From positions 1-64,000 of the forward strand of contig CAVVVI010000003.1 in assembly GCA_963751795.1 (NCBI GenBank): a DNA stretch of 64,000 nt, in the 5' to 3' direction. This DNA comes from BOG-908 sp963751795. GTDB taxonomy: Bacteria > Pseudomonadota > Alphaproteobacteria > Acetobacterales > Acetobacteraceae. Below, one piece after another: positions 1-8,161 of this stretch (positions are counted from its first letter, which is position 1; the number at the start of each line of letters is the position of its first letter). Under the pieces are notes generated by a model that had not been told where the DNA came from, did not search any database, and saw only the letters and a list, made by a program, of their open reading frames with translations. A program made the translations under genes and the position numbers.

Positions 1-125
1 GGTCTGGGCGCTGGCGCGAGAGAATGCCTGGTATCGCGAAGGTGAAGGCGTTCATGCTTCCTCCTGGTCCAGCCTGGAACGACCAAGGCTCCTGCCAACA
101 AGGCGGCGCTTGACCTATTGGTCGC

Positions 126-1346
126 TTGGCATGGCGAGTTCTTGGCCAACTAACGCATGATGGTTTCGAATGGCGATGGAAACCGCAAAAGCGTTCAGGG
201 CCGGCGCTGGTGCGGGAGACAACGCCGGGAAAGCTTCCGGCATTCATCGAGTCGCTCCTGCCTGAAGGTTGGCTCGCGCAAGTTTTGCACGAACGCGACG
301 AACGCGAGGCGCTTCGCCGAGGCCGGCGCTATATGTCGAACATCGTCATCGTCCAAAGCCGTGCCGAATTGGCAACCTTGCCAGCCGACGTTCTTGCTAC
401 GCCGCTTGCCGCATTTGCAGATGCCGGCCGGTTCACTGGGCGTTATGGAGGGCCGGCGCGCGGGGAGATCGAGGAGACCTTCGAACAAAAGCTCGCAAGG
501 ATCTATGAGCGCGCCGAGACGCCTCGCCTGTCGGGCGTTCAGATCAAGGCTCCGATGAGCCTCCTCGCCGATGGCGATCTTGTCCCCGCGATCGATCAGC
601 CGTTCACGCACATTCTGAAACCGGCCGGCACGGCGGGGTATGAGACGCTGCCTGTCGTTGAATGGCTTTGCCTCGAGTTCGGCCGTGCGGCTGGCTTCGA
701 TGTGCCGTCGGCGGCGTTGATCGAGATGCCGGACGGCATGTTACCGGCCTTGGTGATTGAGCGTTTCGATATCCGCTGTGGACCACAGGATCAGCGCCGC
801 CTGGCTCTGGAGGACTTTTGCTCCATTTTGGATCTTCCGGCCTCGGCGAAATACGACGGCACAATCGAACGCATGGCGCGGAGCCTGCGCCCACTATCGA
901 CGGACCCGGCCGCTGACCTCAACACCCTGTTCCGGCGCGCGATCTTCGCTTGGCTGATCGCGGATGGCGACATGCACATGAAAAATCTCGCGCTGCTGAA
1001 GACCGCTAACGCTGGCGAGAAGGCGTTCACTACAGTGCGTTTCGCACCGCTCTACGACGCTGTCACTACGAGAGTCTTCCCCGGCCTTAACAATGACCGC
1101 ATGGCTTTGAAGCTCAACGGAAAGGATGACCGCCTCAACGCGCAGGACTTCCTCGCCCTGGCGCGGACGATTGGCTTGACGGCCGGTGACGCCGGCGCGG
1201 CAATAACTGAACTCGCCGCGCGGCTGGCCGAGCGCGCGCTTACGCTGCGCCTGCCTGATTTCGCGGGCCACGGCGAAGCGGCAAAATCTGCGCAAGGGAA
1301 GCTGATGGCCATTGTCAGTGCGCGATCCGCAGCAATCGCCGGATAG
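126..1346 (+). CDS. HipA-like serine/threonine kinase (toxin family), no visible HipB partner
   Basis: Protein of 406 aa with the HipA fold. An N-terminal subdomain carries SLLPEGWL (43-50), followed by the nucleotide loop SGVQIK (136-141), the conserved ILKP (163-166), RFD (213-215), EDF and KY segments, the catalytic loop GDMHMKN (281-287) and the metal-binding APLYD (307-311). HipA kinases phosphorylate translation targets such as glutamyl-tRNA synthetase and are normally held by HipB. The catalytic loop has Gly-Asp-Met-His where many relatives have Asn-x-Asp-x-His, but Asp, His, Lys and Asn are all kept. The only in-frame start after the stop at 111-113 is TTG at 126; it gives a slightly short but reasonable N-terminus. 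No antitoxin can be identified in the 125 bases upstream, so a partner would lie outside the window. Confidence 0.8.
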   Translation: MAWRVLGQLTHDGFEWRWKPQKRSGPALVRETTPGKLPAFIESLLPEGWLAQVLHERDEREALRRGRRYMSNIVIVQSRAELATLPADVLATPLAAFADAGRFTGRYGGPARGEIEETFEQKLARIYERAETPRLSGVQIKAPMSLLADGDLVPAIDQPFTHILKPAGTAGYETLPVVEWLCLEFGRAAGFDVPSAALIEMPDGMLPALVIERFDIRCGPQDQRRLALEDFCSILDLPASAKYDGTIERMARSLRPLSTDPAADLNTLFRRAIFAWLIADGDMHMKNLALLKTANAGEKAFTTVRFAPLYDAVTTRVFPGLNNDRMALKLNGKDDRLNAQDFLALARTIGLTAGDAGAAITELAARLAERALTLRLPDFAGHGEAAKSAQGKLMAIVSARSAAIAG

Positions 1347-1425
1347 TCGGCCGTGATGAAGGCTATGCTCATGGCGCTATGTGCAGAGGATTTCTCACCA
1401 CCCGTCGCGATCAAAAAGCCGGGCT

Positions 1426-2001
1426 TCAGAGGTCGGTCGGACGCTGTCTAATCCGTGTCGCAAGCTGGGTGAGCTTCTGATGGTTGATTATCTCGATGAA
1501 ATCCGATGCGGAAACGCGCGCCTTGTTCAGATTGCGTCGGGCATTTGCCAGAGAGCCAACGACCAGGTCCGGGACGTTATCATACAGGCCAGAGAGAAAG
1601 GCGTCGGGGGTGTGCCTGCGCAGGCCGTATTTCTTCAGCGCTGTCGCAGGAAAATCCTTCAGATTCCAGGTTAAGATGATGGAGGCACCGGCGGCGATGG
1701 CAGCCGCGACGACATGGCGATCATCCGGATCGGGAAGACTCACTGTTGGGACCAGGTCTTCATATCCGCTGATAGTAGCACCCGGGAGCGCGTCGTTCAT
1801 CAGCCGACGGGTCGTCTGCAGGCGCTCGATTGGGATGGTCGGCGTATCAGCCGCCAGGCTCCGAATCCATTCGTCGTGGATCTCGTCGGTCCAGCGCGCC
1901 TCGACCAGACGGTCTGCGGCGGCTTGGACGATGATGTTCCTGAGATGGAAGGGGTAGAGGATGCAGGCGTCGAAGACGGCAACCGAAGGCTCAAAGGCCA
2001 T
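1426..2001 (-). CDS. PIN-domain toxin (VapC-like)
   Basis: Protein of 191 aa starting at ATG 2001, which overlaps the end of the upstream antitoxin gene by 11 bases; a longer start at 2034 exists but is less likely. PIN nucleases cleave RNA using a cluster of acidic residues. Here these are probably Asp11 (VFDACIL), Glu44, Asp94 (in PDPDDRH) and Asp116 (NLKDFP). The family is known for endoribonuclease toxins of type II toxin-antitoxin systems. The overlapping HTH gene just upstream on the same strand fits the antitoxin-then-toxin order. The C-terminal third, after about residue 135, is helical and specific to this VapC subgroup. Confidence 0.85.
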   Translation of the reverse strand: MAFEPSVAVFDACILYPFHLRNIIVQAAADRLVEARWTDEIHDEWIRSLAADTPTIPIERLQTTRRLMNDALPGATISGYEDLVPTVSLPDPDDRHVVAAAIAAGASIILTWNLKDFPATALKKYGLRRHTPDAFLSGLYDNVPDLVVGSLANARRNLNKARVSASDFIEIINHQKLTQLATRIRQRPTDL

Positions 2002-2437
2002 AGCGCTGTTTGAGGTCTTCGGCATCGTCCGCAAGCGCCTCCATAGCCGCCCGCTGGGCGTCGATCTTGGTCTTCAGGGCGAGCACGTCTCTGAGTGCCG
2101 AGCGGCGATGCTTGCCGACGTAGCGAAACGGCAGATCGCCGACGTCCATGCGGTGGACCACCAGAGGGCGGGAAACGCCAAGAATGCTCGCTGCGTCGTT
2201 CGGGCTCAGTTCCTGATCTTCGGTCAGCACCGCGACCCGTTCGCCCTGGGAAAGATGGCTGAGAATGGATTCGATCAGTGAGGCGGCTTCCGGGGGCAAG
2301 GACAAGGTCTGATCGTGCCCACCACTACGCTTGATGTGGACCTCGATCTGATCACCCTTGGCGAGCCTCCGAAGCCGGCCAGTTTCCTTGCGGTCCTTGT
2401 CAGACAATTCGACGAACTGAAGCACGTGAGCGGTCAT
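1991..2437 (-). CDS. Excisionase/HTH-type antitoxin paired with the PIN toxin
   Basis: Protein of 148 aa. A helix-turn-helix of the excisionase/MerR kind lies at about residues 77-120 (SPNDAASILGVSRP, then GKHRRSALRDVLAL). This is the DNA-binding form seen in antitoxins that precede PIN toxins of this subgroup. The start at ATG 2437 is chosen because GGGAGG lies 7 bases upstream and a good sigma70 promoter lies just before it (2459-2487). Its end overlaps the toxin gene by 11 bases, so the two are likely translationally coupled. It probably represses its own operon, which is known for the family but not shown here. Confidence 0.85.
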   Translation of the reverse strand: MTAHVLQFVELSDKDRKETGRLRRLAKGDQIEVHIKRSGGHDQTLSLPPEAASLIESILSHLSQGERVAVLTEDQELSPNDAASILGVSRPLVVHRMDVGDLPFRYVGKHRRSALRDVLALKTKIDAQRAAMEALADDAEDLKQRYGL

Positions 2438-2458
2438 GGCCGGCCTCCCTACCAGCTC

Positions 2459-2487
2459 AATATAGCGGCGGCAGCACCTAACTGCAA
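2459..2487 (-). promoter_or_regulatory. Sigma70-type promoter of the antitoxin-PIN toxin operon
   Basis: On the minus strand, -35 TTGCAG (2487-2482), a 17-base spacer and -10 TATATT (2464-2459) are followed by the GGGAGG ribosome site and the ATG at 2437. Both hexamers and the spacing are close to consensus. Confidence 0.7.
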
Positions 2488-2629
2488 TAACTGAAATGCC
2501 ATCCCTTCGTCCGGCTGGCAGAGGAGCCAACGCTCGGGACCCCGGCGTGAGTCGGCTCGGCGCAGTGAAATAGCGGCGTGAAACGCGGGTATCGGCGCGT
2601 CAGGTCAGGCGCATTCTGCCAGGGCAAGA

Positions 2630-2648
2630 GTGCAACAACCTGTTGCAC
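2630..2648. repeat. Inverted repeat GTGCAAC-N5-GTTGCAC
   Basis: A perfect 7-base inverted repeat with a 5-base centre, in the 243-base gap between the AbiEi-like gene and the antitoxin gene. It could be an operator of a toxin-antitoxin regulator. It has no T-run, so it does not look like a terminator. Confidence 0.4.
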
Positions 2649-2680
2649 CAACTCGAGATGGGCCGCCCGGGATTGTGTGG

Positions 2681-3241
2681 TCAATATTTCGCACGGTGCG
2701 GCGAGTCTAGTGCGGCGGCACTCAGGTCTGAAGCCAGGAGGCTGCGAACAATCTCCTGCATCCAAATCGGCAATGCGCGCAGGCCGGAGTGCAGGTCATC
2801 ACGGATCGCTTGTCCGTGGCTGGGATCGGCGAAGATGCGGTGCAACGCGGCGGTCACGCGAACCCGCTTCTCGTCGTTGACCAGCATGTCCTGCATCCAG
2901 TGTAGAGCTTGAACAACCCGCATGGCGGGCCGACCAGCCCAATAGAGGCGGCTGGGTGCGGCTTGCTTGAAACGGATCAGCTGGTTGCCGAGCTTGATGG
3001 ATTTCAGGCGAGCATCGGTGAGAACCTCGATGCGGGCCGGCCCAGCCGTGGTGAGGCCAAGGTCGTTGGCGGCGGTCATGCCGTCCAACACGACGCGGGC
3101 TTGGTCGCGACGGGCGACAGCGCGGATGACGGCGCGATAATCGGGCACGGTTTCCCGCCCTGTGAGACTGTTCCAGCGGGGGCGGTCATATAGCCCCCGG
3201 TCGACGCGGCGAATTTCACCGGATGGCACCAGGCGCTGCAA
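2681..3241 (-). CDS. AbiEi/DUF6088-type antitoxin-like protein, 5' end shortened, toxin partner absent
   Basis: At least 186 aa from a TTG at 3241. The segment IRRVDRGLYDRPR near the start, then MTAANDLGLTT and RFKQAAPSRLYWAGRPA, are hallmarks of the DUF6088 / AbiEi family of type IV toxin-antitoxin antitoxins. Family members normally carry about 30-40 more residues of winged helix before this point. In frame upstream only some 14 codons remain before a TGA at 3284-3286, and none is a usual start. The gene is therefore truncated, frameshifted or uses a rare start. The 243 bases downstream encode no AbiEii nucleotidyltransferase. It may be an orphan regulator or a decaying module. Identity is fairly sure, function is not. 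Confidence 0.6.
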   Translation of the reverse strand: MQRLVPSGEIRRVDRGLYDRPRWNSLTGRETVPDYRAVIRAVARRDQARVVLDGMTAANDLGLTTAGPARIEVLTDARLKSIKLGNQLIRFKQAAPSRLYWAGRPAMRVVQALHWMQDMLVNDEKRVRVTAALHRIFADPSHGQAIRDDLHSGLRALPIWMQEIVRSLLASDLSAAALDSPHRAKY

Positions 3242-3359
3242 CGTCTTATCGAAGCATGGCCTTCCTCGGCGGAGTCGTCGGGGTCAAAACGCCTGCGGGT
3301 CTGACGAGATACGATCAAGAGCCTAGCGCGGAGGTGAGGTTAGGCCGACATCCATCATG

Positions 3360-3381
3360 TCCGAAGTTACCGCAATTCGGA
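3360..3381. repeat. Inverted repeat TCCGAA-N10-TTCGGA
   Basis: A perfect 6-base inverted repeat with a 10-base centre, 30 bases left of a longer inverted repeat. The two may form paired operators upstream of the AbiEi-like gene (minus strand). Confidence 0.35.
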
Positions 3382-3411
3382 TATTGGAAGGCATGTCCGA
3401 CGCTCGGTTGA

Positions 3412-3440
3412 TGTCAGAAATCCGCTACAAATTTCTGACA
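3412..3440. repeat. Perfect 10-base inverted repeat, likely operator
   Basis: TGTCAGAAAT (3412-3421) and ATTTCTGACA (3431-3440) are exact reverse complements separated by 9 bases. It lies about 170 bases upstream of the AbiEi-like start on the minus strand and has no T-run. AbiEi antitoxins are known to bind inverted repeats and repress their own promoter. That this is such a site is inference. Confidence 0.5.
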
Positions 3441-3791
3441 AACCCCATCAGGGATCTGCCTCATGAGCCGGCGGTTTCTAGATGCCGCTGGTTACGGTCG
3501 CCGCATGGGGCGCGCGTGCGTGCCGGCGTCGCTCGGCCGTCAAGAATGTCGGCCAGCTCTTTGGCCACGCGGTCGGCGGTCATTCTCAGGTCGGCCCCGC
3601 TGGCCGGATCAGTGCCTCGACGTCAGGCAGGATGAGACCGTCCGGGACCGGCGCGGGACGGTGACCAAGACCTCGGGCGCCTCCAACGCGTTTGACCCGG
3701 GTTGATGGCCTCTCAATCAGCGGCTCCTCAACTTCCAATTGGCGGCATGCGGGAAACGAATTGACTTCATCGCCCAGGCCAGGGACGAGCC

Positions 3792-3826
3792 TGGACACGC
3801 GAATTTATGGTCGTATATATGAGACC
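3792..3826 (+). promoter_or_regulatory. hipBA promoter with overlapping operator-like palindrome
   Basis: -35 TGGACA (3792-3797), a 16-base spacer and -10 TATATA (3814-3819). The inverted repeat GGTC-N10-GACC (3809-3812 and 3823-3826) straddles the -10 box, the place where a HipB-type repressor would block transcription. Confidence 0.5.
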
Positions 3827-3838
3827 GTATGCCGGTTA

Positions 3839-4195
3839 ATGACTGAACCACGAGACAAACTTATGCAATCGACCGCCCTGGACTCTCTGCCGCCCAAGCT
3901 GCGTCGATCCCTCGCCAAACTCGGGGGCGACATCGCAGCCGCGCGCCGAAAGCGCAGCCTGACCGCGATGATGATGGCGGAGCGGATCGGCTCGGCCAAA
4001 TCCACCTATTTGAAGGTGGAGAAGGGCGATCCGTCGGTTTCAATGGGTGTCTACGCGATGGCGCTCTTCGTGCTCGGCTTCGGCGATGCGGTCGGCGACA
4101 TTGTCGACCCTCGGCGTGACGATGTGGGCCTGCTGCTCGATGCCGAGCGGCTGCCAAAGCGCGTGCGTCCCAGGAAGGTGCCCACCGCGCTATGA
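3839..4195 (+). CDS. HipB-like XRE-family antitoxin/repressor
   Basis: Protein of 118 aa from ATG 3839 (an alternative ATG at 3863 gives 110 aa). A Cro/XRE helix-turn-helix is readable in the middle: GGDIAAARRKRSLTAMMMAERIG, continuing to STYLKVEKGDPSVSMGVYAM. HipB dimers bind operator palindromes and neutralise HipA. The stop codon overlaps the next gene's ATG as ATGA, typical of coupled hipB-hipA. The palindrome over the -10 box upstream suggests autorepression. Confidence 0.85.
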   Translation: MTEPRDKLMQSTALDSLPPKLRRSLAKLGGDIAAARRKRSLTAMMMAERIGSAKSTYLKVEKGDPSVSMGVYAMALFVLGFGDAVGDIVDPRRDDVGLLLDAERLPKRVRPRKVPTAL

Positions 4196-5478
4196 GGCGG
4201 AATATCCGCGTCGCCCTGGGCGAAAACGCCCGCGATCTCGGCACCCTCCGTTTCGATGCGCAGGGCGCGCGGGAAAGCGCCGCCTTCGCGTATGACGCCG
4301 AGTGGTTGGGCGCCGGAGACGGATTTGCGATCGACCCTGGCCTTCCCTTGGTAACAGGCCCGCAATTTCATCGTAGGGAGCGTGGTGGTTCCATCTTTCA
4401 CGGCGCAATCGCGGACACCGAGCCCGACGGGTGGGCACGCCGCGTCATCCTGCGCGACCACGCCAAGCGGCGACAGGAAGCCAAACGCACTGGTGCGGAT
4501 GTCGAGAACCGTCCCCTGAACGCCCTCGACTTTCTCCTGGCGGTTGACGACGTAAGCCGCGTGGGTGCGCTGCGCTTTCAGGACGAAGCTGGCGTCTTCC
4601 AGCGCGCGGCCGAGCCGGGGCGTCGAACCGTGCCGCCGCTGATCGAACTTGGCCATCTGCTGTCCGCGTCGCATGCGGTGGAAACGCATACCGAAACGGC
4701 CGAGGATCTGCGCTACCTCCGTGGCCGTGCCACATCGCTGGGCGGATTGCGCCCGAAGTGCACGGTGGTGGATGACGACGGACGGCTGTCGATCGGCAAA
4801 TTCCCGAGCGTTGGCGACGACCGCGCCGTCACCAAAGGCGAGGTGCTCGCGCTGCGGCTGGCGGCTGCTGCGGGGATCAATGCCGCCGAAGCCAGCCTGG
4901 TCGAGAGCGAAGGCAGCCCGGTCGCCCTGATCCGGCGTTTCGATCGTGTTCTGTCCGGTGGCCGGCTCATGTATGTCTCCGCCGCAACCATGCTCGGCGT
5001 CGAAGTCGCGGAATCCGGCGAGCATGCCTATACCGAGATCGTCGATGCGCTGCGCATGCATGGTGCGGCCCCGCAGGCGGATACCGAGGAACTCTGGCGG
5101 CGCATCGCCTTCTCCATCCTCATCACCAATGTCGACGATCATTTGCGCAATCACGGCTTCCTGCATGCCGATCGCGGCCAGTGGCGGCTGGCGCCGGCAT
5201 TCGATGTCAATCCGTTTCCGGATCGTGTTCGAGAACTGAAAACATGGGTCTCGGAAGATGCTGGTCCGGAGGCAACAATCGAGGCGCTGATGTCGGTACT
5301 GCCGTATTTCCGGATTGCACTGCCACGTGCCCAGCAAATACTTCGTGAAGTGGAGCAAGCAGTTTCCCGATGGCGCTATGTCGGACGCGGCCTTGGCATG
5401 ACGACACAGGAGCTCGATCAGTTCGCTGATGCGTTCGAGCATGAGGAGCGGGCGGCAGCCCGGACGGCCAGCCAATGA
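4192..5478 (+). CDS. HipA-family serine/threonine kinase toxin
   Basis: Full-length HipA-like kinase of 428 aa, directly coupled to the HipB-like gene by a 4-base overlap. Visible motifs are the nucleotide loop SLGGLRPK (182-189), the lysine in IGKF (201-204), RRFDR (248-252), the catalytic loop NVDDHLRN (313-320) and the metal-binding LAPAFDVN (333-340). All catalytic residues are kept, so the kinase should be active. The family phosphorylates aminoacyl-tRNA synthetases or other translation factors and causes growth arrest. It is distinct in sequence from the HipA-like gene at 126-1346, so the element carries two HipA lineages. Confidence 0.9.
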   Translation: MRRNIRVALGENARDLGTLRFDAQGARESAAFAYDAEWLGAGDGFAIDPGLPLVTGPQFHRRERGGSIFHGAIADTEPDGWARRVILRDHAKRRQEAKRTGADVENRPLNALDFLLAVDDVSRVGALRFQDEAGVFQRAAEPGRRTVPPLIELGHLLSASHAVETHTETAEDLRYLRGRATSLGGLRPKCTVVDDDGRLSIGKFPSVGDDRAVTKGEVLALRLAAAAGINAAEASLVESEGSPVALIRRFDRVLSGGRLMYVSAATMLGVEVAESGEHAYTEIVDALRMHGAAPQADTEELWRRIAFSILITNVDDHLRNHGFLHADRGQWRLAPAFDVNPFPDRVRELKTWVSEDAGPEATIEALMSVLPYFRIALPRAQQILREVEQAVSRWRYVGRGLGMTTQELDQFADAFEHEERAAARTASQ

Positions 5479-5562
5479 GAGGCGAAAATGGATCGGTCGG
5501 ATTTTGCAGCCGGGCCAGTGCCGCTACGTTGAGGCGATGGCCGCCGCGGCATGGGGAGTAGA

Positions 5563-5584
5563 GCCTGAAATATGGAGTTCAGGC
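5563..5584. repeat. Inverted repeat GCCTGAA-N8-TTCAGGC
   Basis: A perfect 7-base inverted repeat just before the start of the unknown gene at 5593. It may be an operator or a leader hairpin. Confidence 0.4.
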
Positions 5585-5592
5585 CTTAAGCG

Positions 5593-6261
5593 ATGAGAAG
5601 GAACATTGACGTGGTCAAGCCAAAGCCCCCGCCGCCGGCGACTGACGACGAGGTGCGGGTCTTGCTGCGACGGTATCACTGTCCGGTGCCGTTCCACGCG
5701 GTGCGGACCCGCTTTCTCGGCAACATTGCTACCCCCGCCATGCAAGCGGCGCCCATGGAGACGGTTTCAGCTTTGTGGGGCGGCGAGTTGCCGGCGTTCG
5801 ACACGCTGGATGCTGCCAACGAACTGATTGGCGCCCTCGTGATGGGCCTCTGGAATTGGCTCAGCCGTCACCAGGAACGGTCGGCGCCGTTTCGTCTGAC
5901 GCGCGTCGACGTGTCGGTGACGCGCGAGGGGCTGGCGGAGCTTGCGCTCATGCGACAGGAGGAGCTTGACGGCTTCATCGAGGGCCTTTTCGGCGCAAAC
6001 AAGACCCTCGATTTTCCTGAGCGCGCTCACAAGGCGCTTGGCGTGCTGGCGGAAATCCGTGCGATGCTGGAAGGTGTTCGCGAAGTCGCCAGCAATTCAA
6101 GCAAGCCGGCGACGCCGGCGGACATCGCCGCAACGCTCGGCCATCTTCGCGAATTCACGCGGATTGCGGAGCACGAAATGCACGAACTGGTCCTATCCTG
6201 TACCCGTGCACGGCGACAGATGCTGCGAATGATGCCGGCGACAAAGCCCGTGTTGCACTGA
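5593..6261 (+). CDS. Unknown protein of mobile-element type
   Basis: Protein of 222 aa that I do not recognise. The proline-rich N-terminus (KPKPPPPATDDEVRVLL) is followed by a mostly helical body without membrane segments. There are two cysteines (YHCPVP near residue 30; SCTRAR near residue 204). The GTG at 5611 is a likely alternative start because AGAAGGAA sits 7 bases before it. It lies inside the integrated element, convergent with the small gene next to the integrase, so it is probably a cargo gene. Confidence 0.6.
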   Translation: MRRNIDVVKPKPPPPATDDEVRVLLRRYHCPVPFHAVRTRFLGNIATPAMQAAPMETVSALWGGELPAFDTLDAANELIGALVMGLWNWLSRHQERSAPFRLTRVDVSVTREGLAELALMRQEELDGFIEGLFGANKTLDFPERAHKALGVLAEIRAMLEGVREVASNSSKPATPADIAATLGHLREFTRIAEHEMHELVLSCTRARRQMLRMMPATKPVLH

Positions 6262-6369
6262 GGTTTATCAAGCACAGCCGATCCCCACCAGTCACTGTCC
6301 GCGCGTCCGCGCCTGTTCATTCAGTATGCCGCGCACGTGTCGTCCCGTCGTTTCGGATCGGGTGCTCGC

Positions 6370-6600
6370 TCAGGTCGAGCTCGGCCGCCCCTTGTAGATC
6401 TCGACAAGGCCGGCGAGCGTCTCGATGCCGAAGTCTGTGAACGCCATCACGCTAGTGTCGCCCGGACCGTAGACCCAGATCAGGCCGTCCTCCTGGTCCA
6501 TTTCGGTGGCAACGTCGCACAGCCAGTCCTCATCCTCTCCGAGCATTTCCGCGACCCGGGTGACGGTGTGGACGTGGTGAACCTTGTTGACCGGGGCCAA
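6370..6600 (-). CDS. Small acidic protein downstream of the integrase
   Basis: About 76 aa if started at TTG 6600, which has AGGA 8 bases upstream; ATG 6546 would give 58 aa. The open frame continues upstream into the integrase gene, so the start is uncertain. The body (EMLGEDEDWLCDVATEMDQE, then GLIWVYG and FTDFGIETL) is acidic and soluble. It follows the integrase on the same strand within 20 bases and may be co-transcribed with it. Function unknown. Confidence 0.55.
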   Translation of the reverse strand: MAPVNKVHHVHTVTRVAEMLGEDEDWLCDVATEMDQEDGLIWVYGPGDTSVMAFTDFGIETLAGLVEIYKGRPSST

Positions 6601-6619
6601 GATCAGATCCTGACGAACA

Positions 6620-7963
6620 TCAACGCCGCTCAGTCTCGCCGGCAACAACCTCCGCCGGCCCTTCAGCAAGTTCGACGCGACGCACACGACGGCGAGGCGC
6701 GGGTGCCCGGCCGTCCAGCAAGTCAGCAATCTCCTGGGCAACCTTATCTGACGTCATCATCAGCGCTTCGTCGATATGGATGTAGCGCTGCGTCACCCCG
6801 CGTGCCGCGTGTCCCAGGAGTGCTGCGATGGTCAGTTCTGAAAATCCGAGCTCTGCCGCGATGCTGGCGAAGGTGTGCCGCAATGTGTGGGGCGTCACAT
6901 CCTCCAGCTTTGCCATGGCACAAACGCGATCGAGAACGCGCACCACGCCAATAAAATGGCCATCACCCCAATCAGCCGGAAAGAAGAAGGGCGATTTTCC
7001 AATCTGCGGCTGGGCAAGGAGCACCTTGATGGCGGCGTCGCCGATCACTCGGGTCTGCGCGCCGCTTTTCGTGTCGGGGAAACGGATGGAGCCTTCCTCG
7101 TCATCCAGCCAAGCCCGCTGAAGTCCTAGCCCCTCCATGCGCCGGAAGCCCGTCAGCAATAAGAAACGGATGGCGGCGATTCCCTTCGGATGCTCGCCGT
7201 CCGCCTCGGCTTTGCGTAACGCCTCACCCAGCTTGCCGATTTCAGCCCGGCTGAGGCGGCGGATGCGCGCCGTGCTCGCCATGCGGCGAACACCCTTGGC
7301 GGGATTCGCGCTGATCTTCCCGAGGCGCACGGCGTGCTCGAAAATCGCGTGCAGCGACGACATGGTCCTCGCCGCGACACCCTCGCCGCCGGTGGTCACA
7401 CCGCCCCGGCTGCCGACGCGTGCCTTTGACGTCTTGCCTGCGGCAATGTCAGCCTGCGCGCCTTCGATATCGCCGAGTTTGAGCGATCCGATCTGCCGCT
7501 TGCCGAGGAGCGGTTTGATGTGGGCGTCGATCCGGCTGCGGTCCATTCGGAGCGTGGACGGCTTGATCGGGCGCCGACGCCGGCCAAGGATACGCCCGGC
7601 CTCGGCTTCGTCCAGATACCAGTCACAGATGTCGGCGACCGTCAGGGCGGCCGCTGCTTTGGCTTGGTCTTGCTCCTCGGGGTCAATGCCCCGGGAAACC
7701 AAGACCAGCTTCTCAAGGGCGATCTGACGCGCTTCCTCGACCGTCATCAGCCCGTAGCGGCCGATCACGGTCCGCTTGTTGCGCCCGGTGGGCGTCCGGT
7801 ACTGGACGACGAAGCTTTTCAAACCCGTCGGCATCACCTGCACGCCGAAGCCTTTGAGCTCGCGATCCCATACAAAACTCTCCCGAACCTTGACCCCAAC
7901 TCTGGAAGGTTTTGGAGCGGCGAGCGCGTCGACAACACGCTTTGTGAGCTTTTCCCCAGCCAT
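6620..7963 (-). CDS. Tyrosine-family site-specific integrase (P4-type)
   Basis: Protein of 447 aa. The N-terminal DUF4102-type arm-binding domain (about 1-100) includes GFGVQVMPTGLKSFVVQYR. A SAM-like core-binding domain is followed by the catalytic domain with TGFRRMEGLGL (Arg), DTKSG (Lys), HTLRHTFAS (His and Arg), LLGHA (His) and TQRYIHID (Tyr nucleophile). All are present, so the enzyme looks active. ATG 7963 is preferred over GTG 7972 because AGGTGA lies 5 bases upstream. It sits 200 bases from a tRNA-Gly 3' fragment, its expected attachment site, and is transcribed away from it. Confidence 0.93.
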   Translation of the reverse strand: MAGEKLTKRVVDALAAPKPSRVGVKVRESFVWDRELKGFGVQVMPTGLKSFVVQYRTPTGRNKRTVIGRYGLMTVEEARQIALEKLVLVSRGIDPEEQDQAKAAAALTVADICDWYLDEAEAGRILGRRRRPIKPSTLRMDRSRIDAHIKPLLGKRQIGSLKLGDIEGAQADIAAGKTSKARVGSRGGVTTGGEGVAARTMSSLHAIFEHAVRLGKISANPAKGVRRMASTARIRRLSRAEIGKLGEALRKAEADGEHPKGIAAIRFLLLTGFRRMEGLGLQRAWLDDEEGSIRFPDTKSGAQTRVIGDAAIKVLLAQPQIGKSPFFFPADWGDGHFIGVVRVLDRVCAMAKLEDVTPHTLRHTFASIAAELGFSELTIAALLGHAARGVTQRYIHIDEALMMTSDKVAQEIADLLDGRAPAPRRRVRRVELAEGPAEVVAGETERR

Positions 7964-7970
7964 ATCAATC

Positions 7971-8029
7971 ACCTGTGGCAGGTGTGCTTAGAAGTATGCC
8001 ATCATACCCCCTCCCAGAGCGGATTCCAA
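7971..8029 (-). promoter_or_regulatory. Integrase promoter with a leader palindrome
   Basis: On the minus strand, -35 TTGGAA (8029-8024), a 17-base spacer and -10 TATGAT (8006-8001). Between the -10 and the start lies the palindrome ACCTG-TGG-CAGGT (7971-7983), which overlaps the ribosome site and may bind a regulator. Confidence 0.6.
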
Positions 8030-8161
8030 GCATTTGGAGGAAAGTCGTGGGATATCTGGGGATACCGGCGGCAAAATCGGCTGGCATCAACCTATTGAAA
8101 AATAGCCTTAAATCGTAGTCTAGCGGGCCCCCGGATACCCTGGCGAAACCCCCTCGGCCCC

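Larger units (their letters stand above)
3242..3791. other. Gene-poor 550-base stretch with two inverted repeats
   Basis: No convincing gene is seen between the AbiEi-like gene and the hipB promoter. Short open frames on both strands lack family features or ribosome sites. The stretch holds two inverted repeats (3360-3381 and 3412-3440). It may include the decayed 5' part of the AbiEi-like gene or a removed partner gene. Confidence 0.5.

Noticed and set aside
2..160. Open frame at the left window edge overlapping the HipA start
   Set aside because: Fifty-two codons without recognisable HTH or HipB features; it could be the end of an upstream gene but cannot be supported from the window.
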